A stretch of 26,268 nt of DNA from Helicobacter sp. (lineage in GTDB: Bacteria > Campylobacterota > Campylobacteria > Campylobacterales > Helicobacteraceae), in contig NZ_JAFLSB010000009.1 of the NCBI RefSeq assembly GCF_022511165.1, positions 20,898 through 47,165 on the forward strand, in the 5' to 3' direction. The translations under genes were made by a program, and so were the position numbers. The stretch's first letter is position 1. The number at the start of each line of letters is the position of its first letter. Under the pieces are notes generated by a model. It was not told the DNA's origin, did no database searches, and saw only the letters and a program-made list of their open reading frames with translations. Shown here piece after piece: positions 14,214 through 21,756 of the stretch.

Positions 14214-16085
14214 CTATTCTACCTCTGCATCAATCACATCATCGTCTTTTTTCTTTGTATCATTTGTCTGCCCACCCTGCTCTTTTGCATACGCTGCTTG
14301 GGCGAGTTTAGCGCTTGCTTCACTCAAAGCCTTCATTTTTGCTTCTAGCTCCTCTTTAGAGGCATTTTCATTTTTGAGACTTTCTTCAAGCGCAGTGATT
14401 GCTTTTTGAATCTGCTCTGCCTCACTTGCTTCTATTTTGTCCTTAAACTCTTCAAGACTTTTCTTTGTTTGATATACAAGAGAATCTGCACTATTGCGCA
14501 ATTCAATCACAGCTTTTTTCTTCGCATCTTCTTCTTTGTGCAATTCTGCCTCTTTGACCATTTTTTCAATTTCAGAATCTGAAAGTCCGCTTGAGCCACT
14601 AATTTTAATCTCTTGAGATTTACCTGTGGTTTTATCTTTAGCCGAAACCGTGAGGATTCCATTCGCATCAATATCAAAAGTAACCTCAATTTGTGGCACA
14701 CCACGAGGGGCTGCGGGGATTCCGCTTAAATCAAATCGCCCTAGAGATTTATTATCGCGCGCTAACTCACGCTCACCCTGCAAAACATTAATGCTCACCG
14801 CGGGTTGATTATCTTCGTAAGTAGAGAAGACTTGAGTTTTCTTTGTAGGAATCGTAACACCTCTCTCTACAATTTTTGTGCAAATGCCCCCTGCAGTCTC
14901 AATGCCAAGGCTTAAAGGTGTAACATCAAGCAAAAGCACATCTTTAACATCGCCTTTTAGCACCCCTCCTTGCACAGCTGCACCCACAGCTACAACCTCA
15001 TCAGGATTAACTGATTTATTCAACTCTTTGCTAATAAAGGCTTTTACGCGCTCTTGCACTTTTGGAATCCGCGTAGAACCCCCCACCATAACCACCTCTG
15101 AAATATCACTTTGTGTAAGCCCTGCATCTTTAATCACAAAATCAATTTTTTTGATTGTCGCCTCAATTAAATCATCAATAAGGCTTTCAAATTTTGCACG
15201 AGTGATTTTTTTCACTAAGTGCTTAGGACCACTTGCATCAGCAGTAATAAAGGGGAGATTAATCTCTGTCTCCTGCGCACTACTTAACTCTTTTTTAGCA
15301 TTTTCAGCCGCATCTTTAAGCCGTTGCAATGCCATTACATCATTTTTTAAATCAATGCCCTCATCACTCTTAAACTCTTCGGCTGCCCAATCAATGATTC
15401 TATTATCAAAATCATCACCACCCAAGAACGCATCTCCTCCGGTAGCAAGGACTTCTACGACATTATCGCCGGTTTCTAGCACAGTAACATCAAATGTCCC
15501 CCCACCCAAGTCATACACCATAATCTTTTCTGCTTCTTTTTTATCAAGCCCATATGCCAAAGCCGCCGAAGTAGGCTCATTAATGATGCGCAATACATTT
15601 AATCCCGCGATTGTGCCTGCCTCTTTTGTTGCCTTGCGTTGGGAATCATTAAAATATGCTGGAACAGTGATTACTGCCTCTGTAACATCTTCGCCCAAAT
15701 AGCTTTGCGCATCTTCTTTGAGCTTCATTAGAATCTTTGCTGAAATCTCTTGAGGCGTGTAGATTTTATCAGCAATCTCCACCGCACACGCCCCATTTCT
15801 ATCAACAATATTATAAGGAAGTCGCTTCTCTGCTTCTTTTGCCTTATCTTCATTAAACATAAGCCCCATAATGCGCTTAATTGAATAAATCGTCTTTTTG
15901 GGGTTAGTTACTGCTTGTCGCTTTGCAGGCTCGCCTACTAAAATCTCGCCCTTATCGGTAAAAGCTACGATTGAAGGAGTTGTATTTCTACCTTCTTTGT
16001 TGGCAATGATTTTTGCCTCATTGCCCTCATATACCGCCATTGCTGAATTTGTTGTCCCTAAGTCTATTCCAATTACTTTTGCCAT
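14214..16085 (-). CDS. dnaK: molecular chaperone DnaK (Hsp70)
   Basis: ATP-dependent Hsp70 of 623 residues acting with GrpE and a DnaJ encoded elsewhere. The N-terminal ATPase domain shows GIDLGTTNS, the second signature IMVYDLGGGTFDVTVL and the third VVMVGGSTRIPKVQ. The linker VKDVLLLDVTP leads into the substrate-binding domain (IPTKKTQVFSTYEDNQPAVS). The C-terminal lid is helical and ends with an acidic tail (DDDVIDAEVE). AAGGAG lies 6 nt before the ATG. It is the last gene of the hrcA–grpE–dnaK operon, 60 nt after grpE, and has its own downstream hairpin. Confidence 0.98.
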   Translation of the reverse strand: MAKVIGIDLGTTNSAMAVYEGNEAKIIANKEGRNTTPSIVAFTDKGEILVGEPAKRQAVTNPKKTIYSIKRIMGLMFNEDKAKEAEKRLPYNIVDRNGACAVEIADKIYTPQEISAKILMKLKEDAQSYLGEDVTEAVITVPAYFNDSQRKATKEAGTIAGLNVLRIINEPTSAALAYGLDKKEAEKIMVYDLGGGTFDVTVLETGDNVVEVLATGGDAFLGGDDFDNRIIDWAAEEFKSDEGIDLKNDVMALQRLKDAAENAKKELSSAQETEINLPFITADASGPKHLVKKITRAKFESLIDDLIEATIKKIDFVIKDAGLTQSDISEVVMVGGSTRIPKVQERVKAFISKELNKSVNPDEVVAVGAAVQGGVLKGDVKDVLLLDVTPLSLGIETAGGICTKIVERGVTIPTKKTQVFSTYEDNQPAVSINVLQGERELARDNKSLGRFDLSGIPAAPRGVPQIEVTFDIDANGILTVSAKDKTTGKSQEIKISGSSGLSDSEIEKMVKEAELHKEEDAKKKAVIELRNSADSLVYQTKKSLEEFKDKIEASEAEQIQKAITALEESLKNENASKEELEAKMKALSEASAKLAQAAYAKEQGGQTNDTKKKDDDVIDAEVE

Positions 16086-16145
16086 TGTCGTCTCCTTAAA
16101 ATTATAAAGATAAATGAATTTTTATTGCGTTAGATTCTATAAAAT

Positions 16146-16670
16146 CTACGCATTTTTAACCACGCTCACCATAGATGGGCGAAGCACTCTCTGCTTATAC
16201 ACAAAGCCTTTTTGCAAGGTTTGGAGAATCTCTCCATCATTTTTATCTGCATTTGGCACTTGCATCAAACATTCGTGCAAATTAGGGTCAAACTCGCCAT
16301 CTGTGGCTATAACTTCCACGCCGTGCTTATTAAACACCTTAATAAAGCTTTCAAGTGTGAGTTGCAAACCTTGCGCAATAGCACCCGCTTGGGGATTATT
16401 TTGTGCGCTTTCTAGAGCCTTTTCTAGTGTATCAAGCACAGGCAATAAATCAATCATAATGCGCTCATAGGCGTATTCTAAGCTTTGATTCTTATCTTTC
16501 TCCAATCGTTTTTTGCTATTCTCAAAATCCGCAAATGCTCTCACATATTGCTCTTTGAGCTCTTCATATTTGAGTTTATAATCTTCTGCTAAATCCTGCT
16601 CTTGCTCCTCCTCTTGTATTTGTGGGTTTTGTTCTTGCATTTGCTCATCTTGTTTTTCTTGCTCTTGCAT
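16146..16670 (-). CDS. grpE: nucleotide exchange factor GrpE
   Basis: The co-chaperone that releases ADP from DnaK. A Gln/Glu-rich N-terminal tail (residues 1–28) is followed by a long dimerising helix (EDYKLKYEELKEQYVRAFAD, then FENSKKRLEKD). The LLPVLDTLEKAL segment and the C-terminal beta domain follow, with GVEVIATDGEFDPNLHECLM and LQKGFVYKQRVLRPSMVSV. The length of 174 residues is typical. AAGGAG is 2 nt from a first ATG (16673) and 5 nt from a second (16670); I chose the second. The gene begins about 15 nt after hrcA. Confidence 0.95.
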   Translation of the reverse strand: MQEQEKQDEQMQEQNPQIQEEEQEQDLAEDYKLKYEELKEQYVRAFADFENSKKRLEKDKNQSLEYAYERIMIDLLPVLDTLEKALESAQNNPQAGAIAQGLQLTLESFIKVFNKHGVEVIATDGEFDPNLHECLMQVPNADKNDGEILQTLQKGFVYKQRVLRPSMVSVVKNA

Positions 16671-16685
16671 CATTACTCCTTAACA

Positions 16686-17480
16686 TTAAGATTGCACAGA
16701 CCCAAAAAATTGGGTAAAATCTCTATCTAATGCCCCAACACAAAGCATTCTGCTTTTTTTATCAGGGTGAGTTTTTAACACTATATCTTGCATAATCGCC
16801 ACATAACCCTTAGGCAACACCTCCTCACAATACATACCGCTTTGCAGAGAATCAAATATGCCCCCATCAATAATAGAATAAAAGCTTTGCTCATCGCTAT
16901 TATGATGATAGGCTTGCATCAAAGCTCCCACACCAAAGCGCGAAAGATTCCTACTTTGAGCGCATATCAATGCCTCAAGAAGATTCATAGCACGCACTTG
17001 ATGAGCAATCTTGCGCACATCAATAAGCTCTAAACCCTTTAATTCTTGCAAAAATCGCTCAATGGCGCTTGAAAAAGGCAAAGTAATACCAATATGCTCA
17101 AACTCAAGCAATAGCCTCTGCTCATCTAAACGCGTAATCGCACATAATCGATTGCTCTGCTCGATGCTCACTGCGCAAAATACTTGAGAGGCAAAACAAG
17201 CCTTTTTCACACACTCAAGTGAATCTATCTCTATAGCTGTTTTTGTATCAAACTGCCTATACCAATATGATTTCAAAGCCTCAAGCGTAGGAATGCGCCC
17301 ACTGCTGATATGAGGCTGAAAAAGTAGCCCCTCATCAGCTAAAGCCTTAAAATAATTGCGTATAGTCGCAGATGAAATTTTTGTATTCATAAGCATTTTG
17401 AGAGATTCTGAACCAATAGGCTCTCTATGCTTTAAATACTCAACAATCACGCGAGAAAGTAGCATTTCTTTTTTGCTCAT
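16686..17480 (-). CDS. hrcA: heat-inducible transcription repressor HrcA
   Basis: Repressor that binds CIRCE operators and shuts off chaperone operons when GroE keeps it folded. The N-terminal winged-helix domain is recognisable: LLSRVIVEYLKHREPIGSES, then ISSATIRNYFKALADEGLL and HISSGRIPTLEALKSYW. The remaining part is the GAF-like HrcA domain and is more divergent. I start at ATG 17480 (MSKKEML) because AGAGG lies 5 nt upstream; an in-frame start at 17501 would add seven residues without a better site. The length is then 264 residues. It leads the hrcA–grpE–dnaK operon and has a CIRCE-like inverted repeat upstream, so it is probably autoregulated. Confidence 0.93.
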   Translation of the reverse strand: MSKKEMLLSRVIVEYLKHREPIGSESLKMLMNTKISSATIRNYFKALADEGLLFQPHISSGRIPTLEALKSYWYRQFDTKTAIEIDSLECVKKACFASQVFCAVSIEQSNRLCAITRLDEQRLLLEFEHIGITLPFSSAIERFLQELKGLELIDVRKIAHQVRAMNLLEALICAQSRNLSRFGVGALMQAYHHNSDEQSFYSIIDGGIFDSLQSGMYCEEVLPKGYVAIMQDIVLKTHPDKKSRMLCVGALDRDFTQFFGSVQS

Positions 17481-17546
17481 TGATACCTCTGCATAATGCA
17501 CAATTTCATAAGATAATTTTTTGTTTTAGCTTCAGTTTTATTTTTG

Positions 17547-17567
17547 TTTGAGTCTTTTAAAACCAAA
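17547..17567. promoter_or_regulatory. possible degenerate HspR (HAIR-like) site
   Basis: TTTGAGT, 7 nt, AACCAAA resembles the HAIR consensus CTTGAGT-N7-ACTCAAG: the left arm matches 6 of 7 and the right arm about 4 of 7. It lies at and just downstream of the predicted hrcA start site. In H. pylori this promoter is controlled by both HspR and HrcA, which makes the position plausible, but the match is poor. Confidence 0.25.
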
Positions 17568-17574
17568 CGAAAGG

Positions 17575-17580
17575 ATTATA
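17575..17580 (-). promoter_or_regulatory. -10 box (TATAAT) of the hrcA–grpE–dnaK operon
   Basis: A consensus TATAAT on the minus strand gives a predicted start near 17568 and a leader of about 88 nt. The -35 region falls inside the CIRCE-like repeat at 17589–17615. Confidence 0.65.
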
Positions 17581-17588
17581 ACATAAAA

Positions 17589-17615
17589 TTAGCAAATAAA
17601 ATCAAATATTGCTAA
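17589..17615. promoter_or_regulatory. degenerate CIRCE operator (HrcA binding site)
   Basis: TTAGCAAAT–N9–TATTGCTAA keeps the 9-9-9 geometry of CIRCE (TTAGCACTC-N9-GAGTGCTAA). The outer arms TTAGCAA and TTGCTAA are perfect inverted repeats. Arm matches to consensus are 6 of 9 and 7 of 9. It lies over the -35 region of a TATAAT promoter and just upstream of hrcA, which argues strongly for a real operator. Confidence 0.75.
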
Positions 17616-17745
17616 ATTTTATAAAACTTTAGTCTATATATATAAACTTGTTTTAATAATTTTACTTAAAAATCCTACATAATACAATTTATATTATGAA
17701 TCTTATGGTGATTTTAAGCGAATTTTTGCACCATTGCCTACAATT

Positions 17746-17754
17746 TGCTACAAT
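17746..17754 (+). promoter_or_regulatory. extended -10 promoter, likely leaderless, for the aldolase-like gene
   Basis: TGCTACAAT (TACAAT at 17749–17754 with a TGn extension) places the transcription start at about 17761, which is the A of the ATG. No Shine–Dalgarno sequence precedes this ATG. A second TACAAT at 17739–17744 lacks the TGn and would leave a leader of only about 10 nt. Confidence 0.55.
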
Positions 17755-17760
17755 CGCCCT

Positions 17761-18390
17761 ATGAATATACATACTTCTCAAGTCAGTGACGAACTCATAG
17801 CCGATATTGCAAGTATCTCGCTTTCAATGTTTAGGAAAAATTTTTTTGGCATATTCCACGGCGCAATCTCTGCGCGTATGTCAAAAAATCGCTTCGTTAT
17901 CAATAAGCAACGCGCTATTTTTGATAGCATTAATGCTGATTCTATGATTATGCTCTATCATAAGCCCGATCATCGCTGGGACGAAGCAAGCTTACACGCG
18001 CCTATCCACGCAGCAATTTATGAAAATTTTAGCGAGGCAAAATTTATCGCCTATGCAATGCCGCCTTATTTACTTTCTTATTCTCTTACCTATGATGCTT
18101 TAAAACCAAAGGATTATTTTGGCTATAAATTTCTTGCACCTAGTATTGATATTTTTGACCCAAAAGATTATGAAAGCTGGGCAGAACGCGCTAATACAGA
18201 TATTCCACGATATTTTAAGGAGCATTCACATTCATTTATGCTCATTAGGGGCTATGGAATATATGTCTATGCGCGAGATCTCTATACCCTTGCAAAGCTC
18301 ATTGCACTTGTTGAAAATTCTTGTAAAATAGCCCATTATAACGCGGATTTAGGCGAAGTATTCCAAGCAGATTCAAAATATGATATATAA
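17761..18390 (+). CDS. class II aldolase/adducin-fold protein without metal ligands
   Basis: A 209-residue protein with the class II aldolase/adducin N-terminal fold: FGIFHGAISARM, SLHAPIHAAIY, MPPYLLSYSLTY, FMLIRGYGIYVYARDLYTLA. Aligned with fuculose-phosphate aldolase-type proteins, each key residue is changed. The catalytic Glu of the SSEW motif falls on His79, the HxH zinc pair of VVHTHPPY falls on Tyr98 and Met100 (IAYAMPPY), and the third His of NHG falls on Tyr165 (GYG). It is therefore probably not a zinc aldolase; the present role is unknown. The ATG at 17761 was chosen because the promoter starts there, although an in-frame TTG at 17734 exists. It is followed by the dipeptidase gene after 9 nt. 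Confidence 0.8.
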   Translation: MNIHTSQVSDELIADIASISLSMFRKNFFGIFHGAISARMSKNRFVINKQRAIFDSINADSMIMLYHKPDHRWDEASLHAPIHAAIYENFSEAKFIAYAMPPYLLSYSLTYDALKPKDYFGYKFLAPSIDIFDPKDYESWAERANTDIPRYFKEHSHSFMLIRGYGIYVYARDLYTLAKLIALVENSCKIAHYNADLGEVFQADSKYDI

Positions 18391-18399
18391 GGATTATTG

Positions 18400-19827
18400 A
18401 TGAATGCCAAAGTAAATGCACAAACACATATCTCACAAGATTCTAACACTTCACAAAGCCTTGCTACACGAGCTTTAGAGAGTTTTCGCGCTCTTTGTGC
18501 AATCCCTCATTGTAGCTTTCATACACAGGATATGTTTTCTTATCTCTCCACCACACTCGCACATCAAGGCTATGAAGTGCAAACTGATGAGGCAAAAAAT
18601 ATTTATGCCAAAAAGGGCAAGCCTCTTCTTTGTTTGCAAAGCCATTATGATATGGTGTGCGTGGGGGATTCAAGCAAACACTTGGGAGTAGAAATCATAG
18701 AAAAAGAGGGATTTTTATATGCTAAAAACTCCTCTCTTGGGGCTGATAATGGCATAGGTATGGCGTGTATGCTTGCTCAAAATGCAGAAAATATTGAACT
18801 GCTTTTTACAAATGATGAGGAAGTGGGAATGATAGGAGCAAATCATCTCGCCCTTAGCATTGCCTCTCCCTTATTGCTTAACCTTGATAGTGAAGATATA
18901 AATGAAATCGTGCTTGGCTGTGCTGGGGGCGTGGATATAGAATGCAGCATTGCACTTAAAAGCTTTGCTAAGCCTCTAGATTCTGCCCTCCAAAGCCACC
19001 CTTATATCTATCATATCACAAGCAGAGGCTTTTTAGGTGGGCATAGTGGGATTGATATTCATCATAATAAAGAAAATGCGATTGTTGAATATGGCTTTTT
19101 TCTTGCTCAAAATGATGTCTATATTCTCTCGCTTAATGCCGGTGAAAAACGTAATTCTATCCCTGTGGGGGTGGATTCTATCCTCTTATGTGCTACTCCG
19201 CTTAAGCCACATTATGCAACCCCAAATGGTGCTTATTTTGATATTACACCTCTTGGTTCCCTTGAGAGTTTGCCATCTCGCCCTCTATTTGCTTATCACA
19301 AAGATGCGATTGTGCCTCTTATTTGCGGAATCCATAGTGGCGTGTATGCTACTTCCACTCAAGGCACACTCTCTTCGCTTAATCTCTCTACTCTATCTCA
19401 AAAAGAAGAGAGCTTAGAGCTTGTAATGATGGCTCGTGCAAATACTGATAGCTTCTTGCAACGCACAATCGCGCGTTTGCAATCAAGCCTCGCATTTTTA
19501 AATCCCCATTGCATAATGCGCACAAATGGATATTACAGCCCGTGGGAAAAAAGCATAGATAATCATCATAAAGCCCTTAAGCTTTTATGTCAAATATACA
19601 AAAAACACTCTATTACTCCTCATCTTGCGCAGATTCACGCAGGACTAGAATGTGGAATCTTAAAAAGGCAGATTCTAAAATATAATCCCCACCCTCACTT
19701 TGATGTCCTCTCCATTGGTCCTAGCATTCACGCACCTCATAGCTGCAATGAATCTTTAGACTTAGAGCATTTTAGAATCTTTTGCGCAATTTTAGAGGAA
19801 TTTATCGCCTCATACACAAAGGCATAG
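18400..19827 (+). CDS. pepD: aminoacyl-histidine dipeptidase (PepD-like, M20 family)
   Basis: A cytoplasmic zinc dipeptidase of the PepD/carnosinase type, 475 residues. Metal and catalytic motifs are in order: LQSHYDMVC (first His and catalytic Asp), SLGADNGIGMA (bridging Asp), FTNDEEVGMIGA (catalytic and ligand Glu), LLNLDSED, and GGHSGIDIHHNKENAI of the lid domain. The late NESLDLEHFRIF segment after SIHAPHSC supplies the last ligand region. It probably recycles short peptides. AAGGA lies before the ATG at 18400; an adjacent in-frame TTG at 18397 is less likely. It lies 9 nt after the aldolase-like gene, and argC starts 2 nt after its stop. Confidence 0.9.
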   Translation: MNAKVNAQTHISQDSNTSQSLATRALESFRALCAIPHCSFHTQDMFSYLSTTLAHQGYEVQTDEAKNIYAKKGKPLLCLQSHYDMVCVGDSSKHLGVEIIEKEGFLYAKNSSLGADNGIGMACMLAQNAENIELLFTNDEEVGMIGANHLALSIASPLLLNLDSEDINEIVLGCAGGVDIECSIALKSFAKPLDSALQSHPYIYHITSRGFLGGHSGIDIHHNKENAIVEYGFFLAQNDVYILSLNAGEKRNSIPVGVDSILLCATPLKPHYATPNGAYFDITPLGSLESLPSRPLFAYHKDAIVPLICGIHSGVYATSTQGTLSSLNLSTLSQKEESLELVMMARANTDSFLQRTIARLQSSLAFLNPHCIMRTNGYYSPWEKSIDNHHKALKLLCQIYKKHSITPHLAQIHAGLECGILKRQILKYNPHPHFDVLSIGPSIHAPHSCNESLDLEHFRIFCAILEEFIASYTKA

Positions 19828-19829
19828 CG

Positions 19830-20879
19830 ATGCCTAAAGCACAGCGCACAATCAATGTTGGCATTATTGGGGTGAGTGGCTATACAGGCTTAGAGCTTGT
19901 AAAATTACTTCTACTCCACCCTGTTTTTACCCTTACCTATGTGGCTAATTCTCAAGGAGGAGGGGAATTAAAAGAGATTCATAAAATGCTTGCAAATACA
20001 CCATTGGCGCATTTACCAATCCACAAAGCAGATGCCAAAGAAGCCCTCAAATCCTGTGAGCTTATCTTTCTTGCTCTCCCACATAAAAGCGCAATGACGA
20101 TGGCAAAAGAGCTTTTTTCACATAATCCTCAAGCCAAAGTGATTGATTTATCCGCAGATTATCGCCTTAATGCGACAAACTATGAAGCACACTACTGCCC
20201 GCATATCGATAAAGAGCATCTTAATTCTGCTGTCTATGGACTCCCTGAATACAACAAAGAAGCCATCAAAAACGCGCATCTTGTAGCAAATCCGGGTTGC
20301 TACCCCACTGCCACGCTTTTAGCCCTGCTCCCTTTTGCGCCCTATATTGATACTTCTTGTGCTGTGTTTGTTGATGCAAAAAGTGGTGTGAGCGGTGCAG
20401 GGAAAAGCCTTAGCGAAAATACACATTTTTCTCATATCAATGAGAATCTTTTTAGTTACTCTCCCCTCACGCACCGCCACCAAATCGAAATATCTCAAAA
20501 ATGCAGCGACTTAAGCCAAAAAGAATTTGAAATTCTCTTTGTGCCTCATCTCACACCCCTCACGCGCGGTATGCTTGTGAGTGTATTTGCTACACTCCAA
20601 TCCCCCCTAAGCACACAAGAAGCGATGAATTTATTGCATAAAGCCTACGATGATGAGCCCTTCATACGCATTAGAGAGAATCCTGTGAGCATTGCACAAG
20701 TTGCAGGAAGTCATTTTTGTGATATTTTTGTTGCCACAAGTGGCAAAAATATTTACATTAACTCATCAATCGATAATTTGCTTCGTGGGGCAAGCTCACA
20801 AGCCCTTGTGAATGCCAACTTGATATGTGGCTTAGATGAGAGCTTGGGTGTGCCACTAACGCCTTATGGCATTTTCTAG
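19830..20879 (+). CDS. argC: N-acetyl-gamma-glutamyl-phosphate reductase
   Basis: NADPH-dependent reductase of step 3 in arginine (ornithine) biosynthesis. The N-terminal dinucleotide site GIIGVSGYTGLELVKLL and the catalytic Cys157 in NPGCYPTAT are present, with KSGVSGAGKSLSE and the C-terminal NLLRGASSQALVNANL typical of type 1 ArgC. I start at ATG 19830, 7 nt after AAAGG and 2 nt after the pepD stop, giving 349 residues; a longer frame from 19782 would overlap pepD by 46 nt and lacks support. No other arg gene is in the window, so the pathway is dispersed. Its presence separates this organism from H. pylori, which cannot make arginine. Confidence 0.96.
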   Translation: MPKAQRTINVGIIGVSGYTGLELVKLLLLHPVFTLTYVANSQGGGELKEIHKMLANTPLAHLPIHKADAKEALKSCELIFLALPHKSAMTMAKELFSHNPQAKVIDLSADYRLNATNYEAHYCPHIDKEHLNSAVYGLPEYNKEAIKNAHLVANPGCYPTATLLALLPFAPYIDTSCAVFVDAKSGVSGAGKSLSENTHFSHINENLFSYSPLTHRHQIEISQKCSDLSQKEFEILFVPHLTPLTRGMLVSVFATLQSPLSTQEAMNLLHKAYDDEPFIRIRENPVSIAQVAGSHFCDIFVATSGKNIYINSSIDNLLRGASSQALVNANLICGLDESLGVPLTPYGIF

Positions 20880-20887
20880 GATTGCGT

Positions 20888-21739
20888 ATGCAAGGACAAA
20901 ATGCGCCCTCACATAATACACATTCTCCTAGCACATTTTGGGAGAATGCCCCGCTTATTCATAATGATGCTATTTTTATCGCTGATGCGCATTTTATGCC
21001 CTTAACTCCCTCTTTGAGTGAGCAAAGCAAAGAGGCTTCACAGGCACTTTTAGATTATTTTAAGTATCTCTTAAGTGCGCCGCAGACAATCCCCTCACAA
21101 ATATTTCTTATGGGCGATATTGCGCATCTTTTGCTTGGCGGGGTAGATTCAAGCTATAAAGCAAATCAAAATTTACTCTCTCTTATAGAATCTTTAAGTA
21201 AGCAGAGCCAAATATGGTGGTTTGAGGGTAATCACGATTTTACACTTAGCACATTTAAAAAACCTTTTTTAGAGCATATTCATATCATCACACGCACCCA
21301 ACAGCCCAAAGCCTTTTGCTTTAAGTATGGGCATATCAAAAAACGCATTTTGCTTGCTCACGGCGATATATTTTTGCATACAAAATATGAGCTATATATC
21401 CGCCTAATGCACACGAGATTCATAAGAGCTTTGATGTATTTGCTTGATAATGTAACCTTTGGTAATCTTTATACGTATATTATCGCAAAAGTTAATCAAA
21501 AAAACATTAGAGTAGGCAAAATAGAAATGTCAGCTTTTGCTCCACTACGCGTTAATGCCTACACAAAATATATGCAAAAAAGCCTGAAAGGAGCAGATTC
21601 AAGCGTTCTTGCTTTTGATGCGATTATAGAGGGGCATTTTCATATTGGGCAAACCTACAACAATGGGATATTGTATGTATCTCTGCCTTCGTTTTATGTT
21701 AATAGAAGTATTTTTGCTATAAAATCCTTATTTGATTAA
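20888..21739 (+). CDS. LpxH-like calcineurin phosphoesterase (UDP-2,3-diacylglucosamine hydrolase-like)
   Basis: Metallophosphoesterase of 283 residues with the full two-metal motif set: FIADAHF (Asp33, His35), LMGDIAHLLLG, EGNHDF, LLAHGDIFLHT and GHFHIGQTY. The GDIAH, GNHD and AHGDIF patterns and the helical insert before GHFH resemble LpxH and related lipid A enzymes, so pyrophosphate hydrolysis of UDP-2,3-diacylglucosamine is the best guess. Epsilonproteobacteria have been proposed to use a distinct LpxH-like enzyme for this step, so I leave the symbol empty. TAGGA lies 6 nt before the ATG at 20888, just after the argC stop. In H. pylori a similar gene (HP0394 by memory) also precedes cheV3. 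Confidence 0.75.
   Translation: MQGQNAPSHNTHSPSTFWENAPLIHNDAIFIADAHFMPLTPSLSEQSKEASQALLDYFKYLLSAPQTIPSQIFLMGDIAHLLLGGVDSSYKANQNLLSLIESLSKQSQIWWFEGNHDFTLSTFKKPFLEHIHIITRTQQPKAFCFKYGHIKKRILLAHGDIFLHTKYELYIRLMHTRFIRALMYLLDNVTFGNLYTYIIAKVNQKNIRVGKIEMSAFAPLRVNAYTKYMQKSLKGADSSVLAFDAIIEGHFHIGQTYNNGILYVSLPSFYVNRSIFAIKSLFD
21715..21723 (+). promoter_or_regulatory. extended -10 promoter for cheV–cheA–cheW
   Basis: TGCTATAAA lies in the last codons of the phosphoesterase gene, preceded by a T-run. Predicted start is near 21730, downstream of which GGAG and the cheV start follow. It would let the chemotaxis genes be transcribed independently of argC and the phosphoesterase gene. Confidence 0.55.
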
Positions 21740-21756
21740 ACTAAATGGAGAAACAT

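Noticed and set aside
14878..15702. 274-codon plus-strand open frame opposite dnaK
   Set aside because: Ser/Thr-rich antisense shadow of a highly conserved gene, with no supporting motif.
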